64,000 nucleotides of DNA from Caballeronia sp. SBC1 (GCF_011493005.1 NZ_CP049156.1:3906001-3970000), one strand, 5' to 3'. Shown: positions 1 through 9,457, numbered from the stretch's first letter. Notes: generated by a model from the letters alone, not told the origin. Numbers and translations are program-made.

Positions 1-1
1 T

Positions 2-253
2 CTGCAGAAGGAAAACGGCCGCGCCGGCGGCGTGCTTCGTGCTCACCAAAAAGTCGTCACAGCCGACGGCGAAGGCGAGATCACGAGCGGCACTTTCTCG
101 CCGTCGATGCAGGAATCCATCGCGTTCGCCCGGGTGCCGGCGAGCGTGAAACCGGGCGACAAAGTGCACGTGGTGATCCGCGACAAACAACTGCCGGCAA
201 GCGTGGTAAAACTGCCTTTCGTGCGCAACGGCAAGGTGTTGGCGGCGCTTTGA
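2..253 (+). CDS. gcvT: Aminomethyltransferase (glycine cleavage T protein), C-terminal part
   Basis: Only the last 83 codons are inside the window; the reading frame is open from base 2. The T protein transfers the methylene group of the aminomethyl-lipoyl H protein to tetrahydrofolate and releases ammonia. The visible tail has the beta-barrel end typical of the family ([19 protein letters not shown], then KPGD and a VVKLPFV stretch before the stop). The gene lies 68 bp upstream of gcvH and has the same direction, so it is the first gene of a gcvTHP operon. Any glycine riboswitch would lie outside the window. Confidence 0.93.
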   Translation: MQKENGRAGGVLRAHQKVVTADGEGEITSGTFSPSMQESIAFARVPASVKPGDKVHVVIRDKQLPASVVKLPFVRNGKVLAAL

Positions 254-321
254 AGCGCCCTTAACAACCTGTTGAAACAGCCGCGCACGTCCCACCCTTA
301 TAGACCAACTGGAGCATCCGC

Positions 322-702
322 ATGAGCATCCCGGCCGACCTCAAATACACCGAATCGCACGAATGGGTGCGCACCGAATCCGACGGCACCCTGACGATCG
401 GTATTACGGATCACGCGCAGGAAGCACTGGGCGATGTCGTGTTCATCGAATTGCCGCCGGTAGGTAAGACGGTTGCCGCTGGCGATGCCGTCGCGGTGAT
501 CGAATCGGTGAAAGCAGCATCCGATATCTACGCTCCCGTGGCCGGTGAAATCGTCGGCGCGAACGATGCGCTGACCGGCACGCCGGACCAGATCAACGGC
601 ACGCCGTACGAAAGCTGGCTCTTCAAGATCAAGCCCGCCGCCGACGCCAAGACGGATCGGTTGATCGATGCCGCTGCATACGGCGCCTCGATCGGCGAGT
701 AA
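322..702 (+). CDS. gcvH: Glycine cleavage system H protein
   Basis: This is a 126-residue lipoyl carrier of the glycine cleavage complex that shuttles the aminomethyl group between the P, T and L proteins. The lipoylation site is visible as [10 protein letters not shown] with the modified lysine at residue 64. The length is normal for the family. A GGAGCATCC stretch lies just ahead of the ATG. The gene sits between gcvT and gcvP in one direction, so co-transcription is likely. Confidence 0.97.
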   Translation: MSIPADLKYTESHEWVRTESDGTLTIGITDHAQEALGDVVFIELPPVGKTVAAGDAVAVIESVKAASDIYAPVAGEIVGANDALTGTPDQINGTPYESWLFKIKPAADAKTDRLIDAAAYGASIGE

Positions 703-771
703 AACTTCTCAACGAACGTGCGGCGCGTTTAGCGCTCAATAGCAAACCACGCCGCACCAGCAGGAACTCTC

Positions 772-3699
772 ATGAAGCTCGAACACCCGGACCGTCTGAT
801 GAACCGCTCATCCTTGTCCCTCGCCGCACTCGAATGCCACGATGCGTTCGCCCAGCGGCACATTGGCCCGGATGCGGCCGACCAGCACGCCATGCTCGAA
901 ACGCTCGGCTTCGCGTCGCGTGCGGCGTTCATCGATGCGGTGATTCCCGAGTCCATCCGACGCCACGAAACGCTGCCGCTCGGCGCGTTCACGCAGCCGA
1001 AAAGCGAGGCGGAAGCGCTGGCATCGCTGAGGAAACTCGCGGATCAGAACCTGGTGTTCAGAAACTATATTGGGCAGGGTTATTACGGCACGCATACGCC
1101 GGCCGTGATCCTGCGTAACGTGCTTGAAAACCCGGCGTGGTACACGGCTTACACGCCGTATCAGCCGGAGATTTCGCAGGGGCGCCTGGAAGCGTTGCTC
1201 AACTTCCAGCAGATGGTTATTGACCTGACGGGTCTCGCGATTTCGAACGCATCATTGCTCGATGAAGCTACCGCCGCCGCCGAAGCCATGACGCTGCTGC
1301 AACGCGCGGGCAAGCCGAAATCGAACCTGTTTTATGTCGCCGACGACGTGCTGCCGCAGACTATCGAAGTCGTGCGCACGCGTGCAAAACCGGCGGGGAT
1401 CGAAGTAAAAGTCGGTCCTGCCGCGGATGCCGCCACGGCGAACGCGTTCGGCGTGCTCCTGCAATACCCGGGCGCGAACGGCGACGTGCATGACTATCGC
1501 GCGTTGACTGAAGCGGTCCATGCGGCCGGTGGTTTCGTGATCGCTGCCGCTGATCTGCTCGCGCTCACACTGCTAACGCCGCCGGGTGAATGGGGCGCGG
1601 ACGTGGCTATCGGCAATACGCAGCGCTTTGGCGTGCCGGTTGGTTTCGGCGGTCCACACGCGGCGTACATGGCCGTACGCGATGACTTCAAACGTCAGAT
1701 GCCGGGTCGTCTGGTCGGCGTCACTGTGGATGCCCAAGGCAAGCACGCGCTGCGTCTCGCGCTGCAAACCCGCGAGCAACATATCCGCCGCGAAAAGGCA
1801 ACATCGAATGTATGTACGGCGCAGGCGTTGCTCGCGATCATGGCCAGCATGTACGCCGTGTATCACGGGCCGCAGGGCCTGAAGACCATCGCGTTGCGCG
1901 TGAATCGCGTGGCGTCGATCTTCGCCGCCGGCGTGCAAAAACTCGGCTACACGCTCGCGAACAAAACGTTCTTCGATACCGTCACCATCGTCAGCGGCAC
2001 GAATACCACGGCGCTGCATCAGGCGGCGTCGGCGGTGCACGTGAACCTGCGCCACATTGATGCAACGCACGTAGGCGTTTCCGTCGATGAAACCACCACG
2101 CGCGACGACTTGCTCAAACTCTTCGCGCTGTTCGCCGAAGTGGCGGGCAAGACGGAAACGTTCGACATCGACGCCCTCGATGCCGACGCAAAAGTCTCCT
2201 TGCCGAAAGCACTCGAACGTACGAGCGACTACCTCACGCATCCGGTGTTCAACCGTCATCATTCAGAGCATGAAATGCTGCGCTACCTGCGCAGTCTGGC
2301 GGATAAGGATCTGGCACTCGACCGCACGATGATCCCGCTCGGTTCATGCACGATGAAGCTGAACGCTACGTCGGAAATGCTGCCCGTGACGTGGCCCGAA
2401 TTCGCGCAGATTCATCCGTTCGCTCCGGGTGAGCAAACGGTGGGTTATCGGACGATGATCGACCAGCTCGAGCAAATGCTCGTAGCGTGTACCGGTTACG
2501 CGGCTGTATCGCTGCAACCGAATGCCGGCTCGCAAGGCGAATACGCCGGCTTGCTGATCATCCACGCGTATCACGAGTCGCGTGGCGAAGGGCATCGGAA
2601 CATCTGCCTGATTCCATCGTCGGCGCATGGTACGAACCCGGCATCGGCGCAAATGGCCGGCATGCAGGTTGTGGTCGTTGCGTGCGATGAACAGGGCAAC
2701 GTCGATATCGCCGACTTGAAGGCCAAGGCCGACAAGCACGCCGACAAACTCGCCGCGATCATGATCACGTATCCGTCCACGCACGGCGTGTTCGAAGTGA
2801 ACGTGCGCGAGATCTGCGACATTGTGCATGCCCGCGGCGGACAGGTTTACGTCGATGGCGCGAACATGAACGCAATGGTCGGCCTCACCGCGCCGGGTCA
2901 GTTCGGCGGCGATGTCTCGCACCTGAACCTGCACAAGACCTTCTGCATTCCGCATGGCGGCGGCGGACCGGGCGTAGGTCCGGTTGCAGTCGGCGCGCAT
3001 TTGGCCAAGTTCCTGCCGAACCAGCATTCGACCGGTTATCAGCGCGATGCGGCGGGGATTGGGGCGGTATCGTCGGCGCCTTATGGCTCGGCTGCCATTC
3101 TGCCAATCTCCTGGATGTACATCGCGATGATGGGCGCGCAAGGTCTCACGAACGCGACCGAAAGCGCGATCCTTGCGGCGAACTATGTGGCAAAGCGGCT
3201 CGCGCCGCATTACCCCGTGCTGTACAGCGGCGCGGGCGGTCTGGTCGCGCACGAGTGCATTCTCGATCTGCGGCCGTTGAAAGAAACCAGCGGCATTTCG
3301 GTTGATGACGTCGCCAAGCGCCTGATCGATTACGGCTTTCATGCACCGACCATGAGCTTCCCGGTGCCGGGCACGCTGATGGTCGAGCCGACGGAATCGG
3401 AATCGAAAGAGGAACTGGATCGGTTTATCGATGCAATGATCGCCATTCGCGACGAAATTCGCGCGGTCGAAGAAGGCAAATCGGATCGCGAAGACAATCC
3501 GCTGAAGAACGCGCCGCATACGGCAGCGGTTGTGGTCGCCGATGGCTGGAGCCACGCCTACTCGCGCGAAACGGCTGCGTATCCGCTGACATCGTTGATT
3601 GCGCGCAAATACTGGCCGCCGGTTGGCCGCGCCGACAACGCTTACGGCGACCGTAATCTGTTCTGCTCGTGCATTCCGTTGTCGGAGTACGGCGAATAA
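772..3699 (+). CDS. gcvP: Glycine dehydrogenase (decarboxylating), P protein
   Basis: This 975-residue PLP enzyme decarboxylates glycine and passes the aminomethyl group to the lipoyl arm of GcvH. The single chain contains both homologous halves: the N-terminal half starts around FAQRHIGP, and the C-terminal half carries the PLP lysine in [18 protein letters not shown] at residue 722. The length matches single-chain P proteins. The ATG is preceded by AGGAACTCTC. The gene ends with the GEYGE-like tail usual in beta-proteobacteria and is followed by an intrinsic terminator at 3722-3756, which closes the gcvTHP operon. Confidence 0.97.
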   Translation: MKLEHPDRLMNRSSLSLAALECHDAFAQRHIGPDAADQHAMLETLGFASRAAFIDAVIPESIRRHETLPLGAFTQPKSEAEALASLRKLADQNLVFRNYIGQGYYGTHTPAVILRNVLENPAWYTAYTPYQPEISQGRLEALLNFQQMVIDLTGLAISNASLLDEATAAAEAMTLLQRAGKPKSNLFYVADDVLPQTIEVVRTRAKPAGIEVKVGPAADAATANAFGVLLQYPGANGDVHDYRALTEAVHAAGGFVIAAADLLALTLLTPPGEWGADVAIGNTQRFGVPVGFGGPHAAYMAVRDDFKRQMPGRLVGVTVDAQGKHALRLALQTREQHIRREKATSNVCTAQALLAIMASMYAVYHGPQGLKTIALRVNRVASIFAAGVQKLGYTLANKTFFDTVTIVSGTNTTALHQAASAVHVNLRHIDATHVGVSVDETTTRDDLLKLFALFAEVAGKTETFDIDALDADAKVSLPKALERTSDYLTHPVFNRHHSEHEMLRYLRSLADKDLALDRTMIPLGSCTMKLNATSEMLPVTWPEFAQIHPFAPGEQTVGYRTMIDQLEQMLVACTGYAAVSLQPNAGSQGEYAGLLIIHAYHESRGEGHRNICLIPSSAHGTNPASAQMAGMQVVVVACDEQGNVDIADLKAKADKHADKLAAIMITYPSTHGVFEVNVREICDIVHARGGQVYVDGANMNAMVGLTAPGQFGGDVSHLNLHKTFCIPHGGGGPGVGPVAVGAHLAKFLPNQHSTGYQRDAAGIGAVSSAPYGSAAILPISWMYIAMMGAQGLTNATESAILAANYVAKRLAPHYPVLYSGAGGLVAHECILDLRPLKETSGISVDDVAKRLIDYGFHAPTMSFPVPGTLMVEPTESESKEELDRFIDAMIAIRDEIRAVEEGKSDREDNPLKNAPHTAAVVVADGWSHAYSRETAAYPLTSLIARKYWPPVGRADNAYGDRNLFCSCIPLSEYGE

Positions 3700-3721
3700 A
3701 GGGCGAATAGGCGTGCGTTTC

Positions 3722-3756
3722 AACTGTCCGGCTTCTTCTCAGAGCCGGACAGTTTT
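3722..3756 (+). terminator. Intrinsic terminator after gcvP
   Basis: A perfect 12-bp stem (3722-3733 pairing with 3743-3754, AACTGTCCGGCT / AGCCGGACAGTT) with a 9-nt loop is followed by a short T-run. It lies 23 bp after the gcvP stop, so the alginate-lyase-like gene downstream is probably transcribed separately. Confidence 0.8.
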
Positions 3757-3817
3757 GCCGGAGTCACACAACACCAGATACCATCTCACCCGAACCAAGC
3801 CAATCAGGGAGTTTTGC

Positions 3818-4921
3818 ATGGCGCGACAGGTGCGAGTGGTGAGTAAAACGTGGCGTGTTCCGGCGATGATCGCGGCCCTTGCAGCAACGGCATTGACTAC
3901 GCAGGGCGCGTTTGCCGCAATGAATTTTTGCGCCGCGCCCGCGATGCAGAACAGTGAGCGCACGAATGCCGATCCAGGCGTGAAAGCACTGGTAAAAATG
4001 GTCCAGTCGCGGCTGAACGACCAGCCAAAAGCGCGGGCAACACTTCATACAGAAGGCACGTTGCCGCATCAGGGCATTCGTGACGAAAGCGAAGAAGCGG
4101 AAAAGGATCTCGGATTGATGCGCGACGCCGCGCTTGCGTGGCGCGCGACCGGCAACGAAGCGTATTTGCGGCTCGTCGACCGGTTTTTATTCGCGTGGGT
4201 CACGACGTATCAGCCGAGTTTCAATCCTATCGATGAAACCAATTTCGAATCTCTGATCCTCGCGTATGACCTGACCGCAAGCGCTTTGCCCGTCAAGACG
4301 CGCAATGCATCGAGCGCGTTTATCTCGAAGATGGTGACGGGATATATAGCGGATATCGATAAACAGAAACGGCCGCTGACCGGCACGTATCGAAACAACT
4401 GGCAGAGTCACCGAATCAAGTTGATCGCGATGGGTGCGTTCACTATTGATGACCGCAAGCTGATTAACGCGGCGCAGCGTCTGTATGTGGAGCATATTGG
4501 AGACAACATTGCGCCGGACGGTTCGACTGTGGATTTCGCCGAACGCGATGCGCTGCATTACGTCACTTACGATCTGCAGCCGCTGGTTACGGCCGCGCTT
4601 GCAGCGCGTCGTCATAACCGCAACTGGCTGAATGAGCGCGCGCAGTCGGGCGCAACGCTCGCCGCCGCGCTGAACTGGCTCACGCCGTACGCGCTCGGCA
4701 CCCGCACGCACGAGGAATTCGTTCATTCGAGCGTGCCTTTCGATGCCACCCGCCGCGAAGCCGGATTGCCCGGTTATTCGGGCACGTGGGATCCGAAACA
4801 CGCGGCCGAATTGTTTCATCTATCGGCGCGGCTTGACGGGCGTTACACGCCCATTGCGCTGCGCCTGGCGCCCACGCCGCCGGCCTGGCTCGCGGTTTGT
4901 TTGCCGTTGCCGGCGCGCTGA
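3818..4921 (+). CDS. Secreted alginate-lyase-family protein
   Basis: This 367-residue protein has a clear signal peptide: MARQVRVVSKTWR, then a hydrophobic core and a cut likely after GAFA. The body is all-helical in character and carries YRNNWQSHRIKL and GSTVDFAERDALHYVTYDL. These resemble the catalytic-barrel motifs of the alginate lyase (PL5-like, Pfam Alginate_lyase) fold, which eliminates uronic-acid polymers in the periplasm. The open frame extends upstream to 3599, but that extension overlaps gcvP and the terminator, so the ATG at 3818 preceded by AGGGAG was chosen. No other polysaccharide genes are nearby, so the substrate is unknown. The gene separates gcvP from sdaA. Confidence 0.7.
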   Translation: MARQVRVVSKTWRVPAMIAALAATALTTQGAFAAMNFCAAPAMQNSERTNADPGVKALVKMVQSRLNDQPKARATLHTEGTLPHQGIRDESEEAEKDLGLMRDAALAWRATGNEAYLRLVDRFLFAWVTTYQPSFNPIDETNFESLILAYDLTASALPVKTRNASSAFISKMVTGYIADIDKQKRPLTGTYRNNWQSHRIKLIAMGAFTIDDRKLINAAQRLYVEHIGDNIAPDGSTVDFAERDALHYVTYDLQPLVTAALAARRHNRNWLNERAQSGATLAAALNWLTPYALGTRTHEEFVHSSVPFDATRREAGLPGYSGTWDPKHAAELFHLSARLDGRYTPIALRLAPTPPAWLAVCLPLPAR

Positions 4922-4951
4922 TTTTTTTGCACGACCTTTGCAGGAGCAGTC

Positions 4952-6340
4952 ATGGCAGTCAGCGTTTTCGATCTTTTCAAAATCGGCATCGGTCCGTCGA
5001 GTTCGCATACGGTCGGGCCGATGCGCGCCGCCCTGATGTTCGTGCAGGGGCTCGAACGCGATGGTCTGCTTGACGTCACAGCTAGCGTGAAATGCGAGTT
5101 GTACGGCTCGCTCGGTGCAACCGGCAAGGGTCACGGTACGGATCGAGGCGTGATGCTCGGCTTGATGGGCGATGCGCCGGATACCGTTGATGCCGGCACG
5201 ATCAGCGCGCGTATAGAGACCGTGCGCACGACGAAAAAGCTCATGCTGCTGGGCCGGCATGAGATTCCGTTTGTCGTGAAGGAACACATTGTGTTTCTGC
5301 GGCAGGCGTTGGCCGAACATCCGAACGGCATGAAACTCCACGCCTTCGATGCCAACGGCGCTTCATTGCGCGACTCGACCTATCTCTCGGTGGGCGGCGG
5401 TTTTGTGGTGACGGCGGGGGCATCGAATGTGAAGGTGCTCACCGCTATTGAACAGTTGCCTTACGCGTTCCAATCCGGCGATGAATTGCTTGCGTTGTGC
5501 CGTGAAACGGGCAAATCCGTGGCGCAATTGATGTGGGAAAACGAGCGTGTGTGGCGTAGCGAAGACGAGATCCGTTCGGGCTTGCTGCGCATTTGGGACG
5601 TGATGCAGTCGTGCGTGAAGCGCGGTTGCGGAATCGATAACCCCGACGCCGATGGCTGCCTGCCCGGTCCTTTCCAGGTGAAGCGGCGCGCGCCGGTGTT
5701 GTATCGGGCGCTGGTCGACAAACCCGAACAGGCGTTGCGCGATCCGCTCTCCATGATCGACTGGATCAACCTTTACGCTATTGCCGTGAATGAGGAAAAC
5801 GCGGTGGGCGGACGCGTGGTCACGGCGCCGACGAACGGCGCGGCCGGGATTATTCCGGCGGTGCTGCATTACTACGACCGGTTCATGCCGGGATCGAATG
5901 CGCAGGGCGTGATCGACTTTTTGCTGACGGCGGCGGCTATCGGGATTCTGTACAAGATGAACGCTTCCATTTCCGGCGCCGAGGTCGGGTGCCAGGGTGA
6001 AGTGGGAGTGGCGTGTTCGATGGCGGCGGCCGGGTTGGCAGCGGTCATGGGCGGCACGCCGACGCAGGTCGAAAACGCCGCCGAGATCGGCATGGAACAT
6101 AACCTTGGGCTGACTTGCGATCCGGTTGGCGGGATGGTGCAGATTCCTTGTATCGAACGTAATGCGATGGGATCGATGAAAGCCGTGAATGCAGCGCGCA
6201 TGGCGATGCGGGGAGATGGCACCCATTACGTGTCGCTTGATTCCGTCATCAAGACGATGATGCAAACCGGCGCCGACATGAAAACCAAATACAAGGAGAC
6301 GTCGCGGGGTGGGTTGGCGGTGAATATTGTTGAGTGTTGA
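4952..6340 (+). CDS. sdaA: L-serine ammonia-lyase (iron-sulfur type, single chain)
   Basis: This 462-residue enzyme deaminates L-serine to pyruvate and ammonia. The N-terminal beta domain begins with the diagnostic [19 protein letters not shown]. The C-terminal catalytic domain carries cysteines in [23 protein letters not shown] and the region near the stop that hold the 4Fe-4S cluster. The length is normal for the single-chain form. The start has GGAGCAG a few bases upstream. Its position beside gcvTHP makes sense: glycine is converted to serine and then to pyruvate. No terminator was found between sdaA and the convergent accessory cassette. Confidence 0.95.
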   Translation: MAVSVFDLFKIGIGPSSSHTVGPMRAALMFVQGLERDGLLDVTASVKCELYGSLGATGKGHGTDRGVMLGLMGDAPDTVDAGTISARIETVRTTKKLMLLGRHEIPFVVKEHIVFLRQALAEHPNGMKLHAFDANGASLRDSTYLSVGGGFVVTAGASNVKVLTAIEQLPYAFQSGDELLALCRETGKSVAQLMWENERVWRSEDEIRSGLLRIWDVMQSCVKRGCGIDNPDADGCLPGPFQVKRRAPVLYRALVDKPEQALRDPLSMIDWINLYAIAVNEENAVGGRVVTAPTNGAAGIIPAVLHYYDRFMPGSNAQGVIDFLLTAAAIGILYKMNASISGAEVGCQGEVGVACSMAAAGLAAVMGGTPTQVENAAEIGMEHNLGLTCDPVGGMVQIPCIERNAMGSMKAVNAARMAMRGDGTHYVSLDSVIKTMMQTGADMKTKYKETSRGGLAVNIVEC

Positions 6341-6445
6341 GGACGCTCGCGCAACTGCGGCTGGCCGACCCGATCCGCAAAGCGCAGCATGACCAACAGC
6401 CCAGCTTACTTGGTCCTTCCCGTAGCAGCGGGGCTTATTCGTTGG

Positions 6446-7117
6446 TCAAGACGGGGTTTTATCACCCAGGTCAGCCAGCGCCACAAAATGCCATTGCTTT
6501 CCTTCCAGGTCATAGACCGCGATCTGGTTAATGTCGGCGTAGGATGCTTTACAGGTTGCGGGCACGTTTTGCATGGCCAATGCAACCTCTTGGTCGAGAC
6601 GATGTTCGCCCCAGTTCGTACTGGCCTCAAGCGATTCCGAGTAGGCGAACAGTCCCGCTTTCTCATGGAAGTTATCGACGCTTTTCCGATTCTCGGCGTT
6701 TAGGGTGAATTCGATGTCTTCCATATCGGCGGGTGCAACGGCTAGCGTTTGCAGCGCCATGTACCCGACCAATTCACCGCTCGGTTTCGCAAGTAACTTG
6801 CCGTCGAAAGCAGCCCACCCCAAGTGCAACCCGACATTAAGTCTTCCTCCGAGGTCGGAAACCATCTCGCGAGGGTCGAACGTCGACGCGTCGATGACGC
6901 GATATGGCTTGCCGGGTTTTGACGAATAAGCAGCTTCGATCCACGCATCGAACGGCGACAGATACGTCAGCATCGCGTCGCCATCGGGTGTCGGATAGCA
7001 CATAACGCGAGCGTGATCAGGCGCACCCGGTTTGGGTACAAACGTCACCAACGCGAACATGGTTGGGATGGTGTGAAATACACGGCCGCAGGAACGGCGA
7101 GGGGCTTTGCTTTTCAT
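6446..7117 (-). CDS. Unrecognised protein, last gene of the PAAR/M35 cassette
   Basis: The protein is 223 residues from an ATG at 7117 that overlaps the upstream stop as ATGA, suggesting translational coupling; the frame opens further up to 7165, and an internal ATG at 7003 is also possible. I recognise no domain. The first ~40 residues (KSKAPRRSCGRVFH...KPGAPDHARVM) copy the N-terminal segment of the preceding gene. The rest is acidic and soluble (LTYLSPFDAWIEAAYSS, MVSDLGGRLNVGLHLGWAAF, IAVYDLEGKQWHFVALADL), with no signal peptide or membrane segment. By position it could be a cytoplasmic immunity protein or accessory factor for the metallopeptidase; that is inference only. Confidence 0.5.
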   Translation of the reverse strand: MKSKAPRRSCGRVFHTIPTMFALVTFVPKPGAPDHARVMCYPTPDGDAMLTYLSPFDAWIEAAYSSKPGKPYRVIDASTFDPREMVSDLGGRLNVGLHLGWAAFDGKLLAKPSGELVGYMALQTLAVAPADMEDIEFTLNAENRKSVDNFHEKAGLFAYSESLEASTNWGEHRLDQEVALAMQNVPATCKASYADINQIAVYDLEGKQWHFVALADLGDKTPS

Positions 7118-7539
7118 TTCGGAGTCGGAGTGTTGCAAAGAAAGCCGCATCCGCCAGTTGGGCAAACCGGCGCAAATTGTATGTCGACCTGTTCGGATGG
7201 ATCGCGTTTGCTATTCGATGCGACTACGCTGCTTTCAACGTGTAGCAGGTCAGCAGCAACACCCATTTGAGTAAGGAATTGCGCAACAGTCTGCGCCCTT
7301 CGGCTTGCTAGTGCGGCGGGGTCATGCTCCCCCGCGAAGGCATAGCCGTAGATGATTGCATCGCTGCGCATCGGCAGATTGCGCACGTTGATAGTCAGGT
7401 TCGCCAAACGTATGCGATCGACATTCGTCACTTCAGCAGAGTTCCTGGACATCTTTGCTGATATCTCCAATGCTAAGCTGCAAGCGACCGCATAGCTCGA
7501 CGTGCAAAACAGCGCCGCGCTAGTCAGTGCGCAGCGCAT
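7114..7539 (-). CDS. Exported OmpA-like domain protein, second copy
   Basis: From the ATG at 7539 the 141-residue product starts with a signal-like segment (MRCALTSAALFCTSSYAVAC). It continues with a degenerate OmpA C-terminal (peptidoglycan-associating) pattern: IIYGYAFAGEHDPAALASRRAQTV followed by a Gly-rich turn, and a Cys-rich tail (PVCPTGGCGFLC). The frame is open to 7629, but that would put 30 residues ahead of the signal peptide, so the inner start was preferred; neither has a strong ribosome site. It resembles the upstream gene at 7698 (same fold and same Cys-Pro tail), so the pair looks like a tandem duplication. An exported protein next to a toxin-like peptidase could be a periplasmic immunity factor; this is inferred. 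Confidence 0.55.
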   Translation of the reverse strand: MRCALTSAALFCTSSYAVACSLALEISAKMSRNSAEVTNVDRIRLANLTINVRNLPMRSDAIIYGYAFAGEHDPAALASRRAQTVAQFLTQMGVAADLLHVESSVVASNSKRDPSEQVDIQFAPVCPTGGCGFLCNTPTPK

Positions 7540-7697
7540 AACGCGAGCGTAGTTAGCCGCGCCCGGCTTGGATGCGGGACTCGCATGGAAGACACGGCCG
7601 CGTGGGCAGCGGAGGGTTTTATTTATCATCTAATGAGCGGAGCGATGGTAGGAAAGTCGACCGGCTCGCGAATAAACCGGCGATAACTTGCTTGTAC

Positions 7698-8195
7698 TCA
7701 ACGCGTCATCTCGGGAAGTCCCGATGGCCCTCCATCTGAGCGAATTGGATGGGTGATGCCATCGCAGCAGTCGTTCGGACAGCCAGGGTTCATATCGATT
7801 AAGACGACCGCCGCATTGTCGCCGCTCATTTCCACCTCCTGGCGCGAGTTAACGTAGCTCTTCACCTCAGAGGCGGTTGCGCTTATACCGAATAGATCGG
7901 TAATGTTCTTAACGTTGTTGGCTCGTTTGGCGGCAAGGCTTTTTGCATTTTTTTCGTCGGGCGCAGCCATCCCGACGACACTGGTCCACAACCGAATCGG
8001 ATACTTAACTTTCATTTCGGCGGACCAATTAGCCAAACGAAGTATCGAATCCGAAGTTAGCGCCGAAGAGTCCCGTCCGAAATGAACGGTCATTTGTTCT
8101 GTGCGCTGATTTTGTGGACCGTTACAGGCAATCGCCGGAAGCAACGACGCTCCCAAAACGAGCGCAACAAGCGTCTTACTTAACATCTTCGCCAT
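7698..8195 (-). CDS. Exported OmpA-like protein, possible lipoprotein
   Basis: This 165-residue protein has a signal peptide (MAKMLSKTLVALVLGASLLPAIAC) whose end resembles a lipobox with Cys at residue 24. The mature part shows the OmpA C-terminal pattern: MTVHFGRDSSALTSDSILRLANW, a VVGMA turn, then EKNAKSLAAKRANNVKNITDLFGI. That fold normally binds peptidoglycan in the periplasm. The tail PGCPNDCCDG is Cys-rich. The start overlaps the end of the metallopeptidase gene by 20 bp, so the two are tightly coupled. A periplasmic immunity or adaptor role beside a T6SS-type effector is plausible but unproven. Confidence 0.65.
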   Translation of the reverse strand: MAKMLSKTLVALVLGASLLPAIACNGPQNQRTEQMTVHFGRDSSALTSDSILRLANWSAEMKVKYPIRLWTSVVGMAAPDEKNAKSLAAKRANNVKNITDLFGISATASEVKSYVNSRQEVEMSGDNAAVVLIDMNPGCPNDCCDGITHPIRSDGGPSGLPEMTR

Positions 8196-8844
8196 AAACT
8201 ATGTACCCTGCAATGTTGTCAGCGTTATTGATGGCCCGGTCTGGATGCTCTTTTGCCCACATCTTTTGATAGCTTGTCATCGTGTAGATCACGTCTTCAC
8301 TGGAGAACGTATCGTGAAAGTGCGACGCCTCATGCACGATGGTCGCAAGCTGCGAGTCACCATACATATCGTATTCGCGCGTGGTACAGAATTTTGGCGC
8401 AATGCAGATCGTATGCGTTGCCGTGTTTGGGCCACAGACACTCGCGAGTTCATTGCTAACGTTTTTGTTGCTAGGCATGCAACCTAGATGCCTTATCAAG
8501 TCTTCGCTCGTGCGAACAAAGTTCTTCGGCCCCAAATCGTCCAGAACTTTGCGCAATCGAGGAAGGCAAGCAATTAAACGCTGGCGCACTGCTTCGTCCT
8601 TAGTTCCGAAGTGGTCCGAAACGCGCTCTTGCGCCTTGACGTCCCAAGCACCTACTTCTTTCATTCTCTTGTCGACTAGTGAGACCGCCTTCTTCGTTAG
8701 AACGATAACTTTCCTTCGAAACTCAGCGTCCGTCATGTTCGGGCATATAGGCGGCGCATCGAGATCAAGGAAAATGTCGACGTTCGAATCCGGGATACGA
8801 TTCGTCGTTGCTGTTCCTACTTCGACCCAATTTTCTTCTGGCAT
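8176..8844 (-). CDS. M35-like (aspzincin) zinc metallopeptidase, candidate T6SS effector
   Basis: The product has 222 residues. Near the C-terminus it carries the zinc site HEASH (residues 171-175) followed by FHDTFSSEDVIY, where Asp184 is in the place of the third, aspartate ligand of M35 peptidases (GTxDxxYG in the family). NNADNIAGYIVYG follows, as in Lys-specific/deuterolysin-like members. Four to six cysteines in the middle (CLPRL, GCMPS, VCGPN, TICIAP, FCTT) suggest disulfides and so action outside the cytoplasm. There is no signal peptide, which fits export by a PAAR spike rather than Sec. It lies directly downstream of a PAAR gene, with 27 bp between them. Proteolysis of targets in a rival's periplasm is the inferred role. 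Confidence 0.75.
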   Translation of the reverse strand: MPEENWVEVGTATTNRIPDSNVDIFLDLDAPPICPNMTDAEFRRKVIVLTKKAVSLVDKRMKEVGAWDVKAQERVSDHFGTKDEAVRQRLIACLPRLRKVLDDLGPKNFVRTSEDLIRHLGCMPSNKNVSNELASVCGPNTATHTICIAPKFCTTREYDMYGDSQLATIVHEASHFHDTFSSEDVIYTMTSYQKMWAKEHPDRAINNADNIAGYIVYGEDVK

Positions 8845-8871
8845 GTGTCTCTCTCAGTGTCGAATTTCGGG

Positions 8872-9396
8872 TTAATGAGCAGGAGCAATTTCGATGATGA
8901 GGTGTTCCGCTATGTCCGTCGCAATTCGCTCAGTGCGCCCGTTCGCATCTGTCTTCCCGCTTGCGATGATGCCGGAACTGTCTTTCAATCGATACTGGAT
9001 GTTCGCCAATACCCGCCGCGTGCCGCGGTCGCGCAGCGTGATTTGTTCGTCGTGGTGACGGAGGAAAGGAACGCCCATCGGCGTGTATCCCTGCCTAGTG
9101 AGTGCATTCCCGTCAAGGCTTTGGGACATGGCTGATTGAGATGCGATCAATCGTGGAGTTGGGCTGCACTTGCACATGCCAAGATCGTTTTCCAAAGCTG
9201 CCTGTTTGCCTCTGAATGACACCGACAAACGCGGCCCCGACGCGACAATCACTCCCGCCGATTTGCACGTCGGGCAATAAATTGCAGCGCCGATAAACGC
9301 CAGAGGAGTTCCGTGGTGCATCGTTGTTGGCTCACCGTCGGTGACGAACGCGCCGCTCGTCGTTTTGTCGTGCAACTTGATGTTGTAACGTCTCAT
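8872..9396 (-). CDS. PAAR-domain spike protein with C-terminal beta-domain extension
   Basis: From the ATG at 9396 (AAGGAAACGAGACG upstream; the frame opens at 9423) the product has 174 residues. Residues ~1-92 match a PAAR repeat: GAFVTDGEPTTMHHGTPLAF, a CPTC pair at 41-44, GVIVASGPRLSV, and MCKCSPTPRLIAS with Cys75 and Cys77. PAAR proteins cap the VgrG spike of type VI secretion systems. The C-terminal part (LRDRGTRRVLANIQYRLKDS, SGKTDANGRTERIAT) has the YxL...GxTDxxGxT pattern of the transthyretin-like extension often fused to PAAR/VgrG. It is the first gene of the cassette. No VgrG or T6SS core gene is visible in the window. Confidence 0.85.
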   Translation of the reverse strand: MRRYNIKLHDKTTSGAFVTDGEPTTMHHGTPLAFIGAAIYCPTCKSAGVIVASGPRLSVSFRGKQAALENDLGMCKCSPTPRLIASQSAMSQSLDGNALTRQGYTPMGVPFLRHHDEQITLRDRGTRRVLANIQYRLKDSSGIIASGKTDANGRTERIATDIAEHLIIEIAPAH

Positions 9397-9429
9397 CGTC
9401 TCGTTTCCTTTTTGACCGTTCAAGATGGT

Positions 9430-9457
9430 TTTATCGAGAACAGCGATTAAGAGTCAA
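9430..9457 (-). promoter_or_regulatory. Candidate sigma-70 promoter of the PAAR/M35 cassette
   Basis: On the minus strand there is a TTGACT -35 (9452-9457), a 16-bp spacer and a GATAAA -10 (9430-9435). Transcription would start near 9423, about 27 nt upstream of the chosen PAAR start codon. The surrounding 60 bp are AT-rich compared with the flanks. Confidence 0.4.

Noticed and set aside
2344..3723. 459-residue minus-strand frame opposite gcvP
   Set aside because: It is antisense to gcvP with no domain and no start signals.
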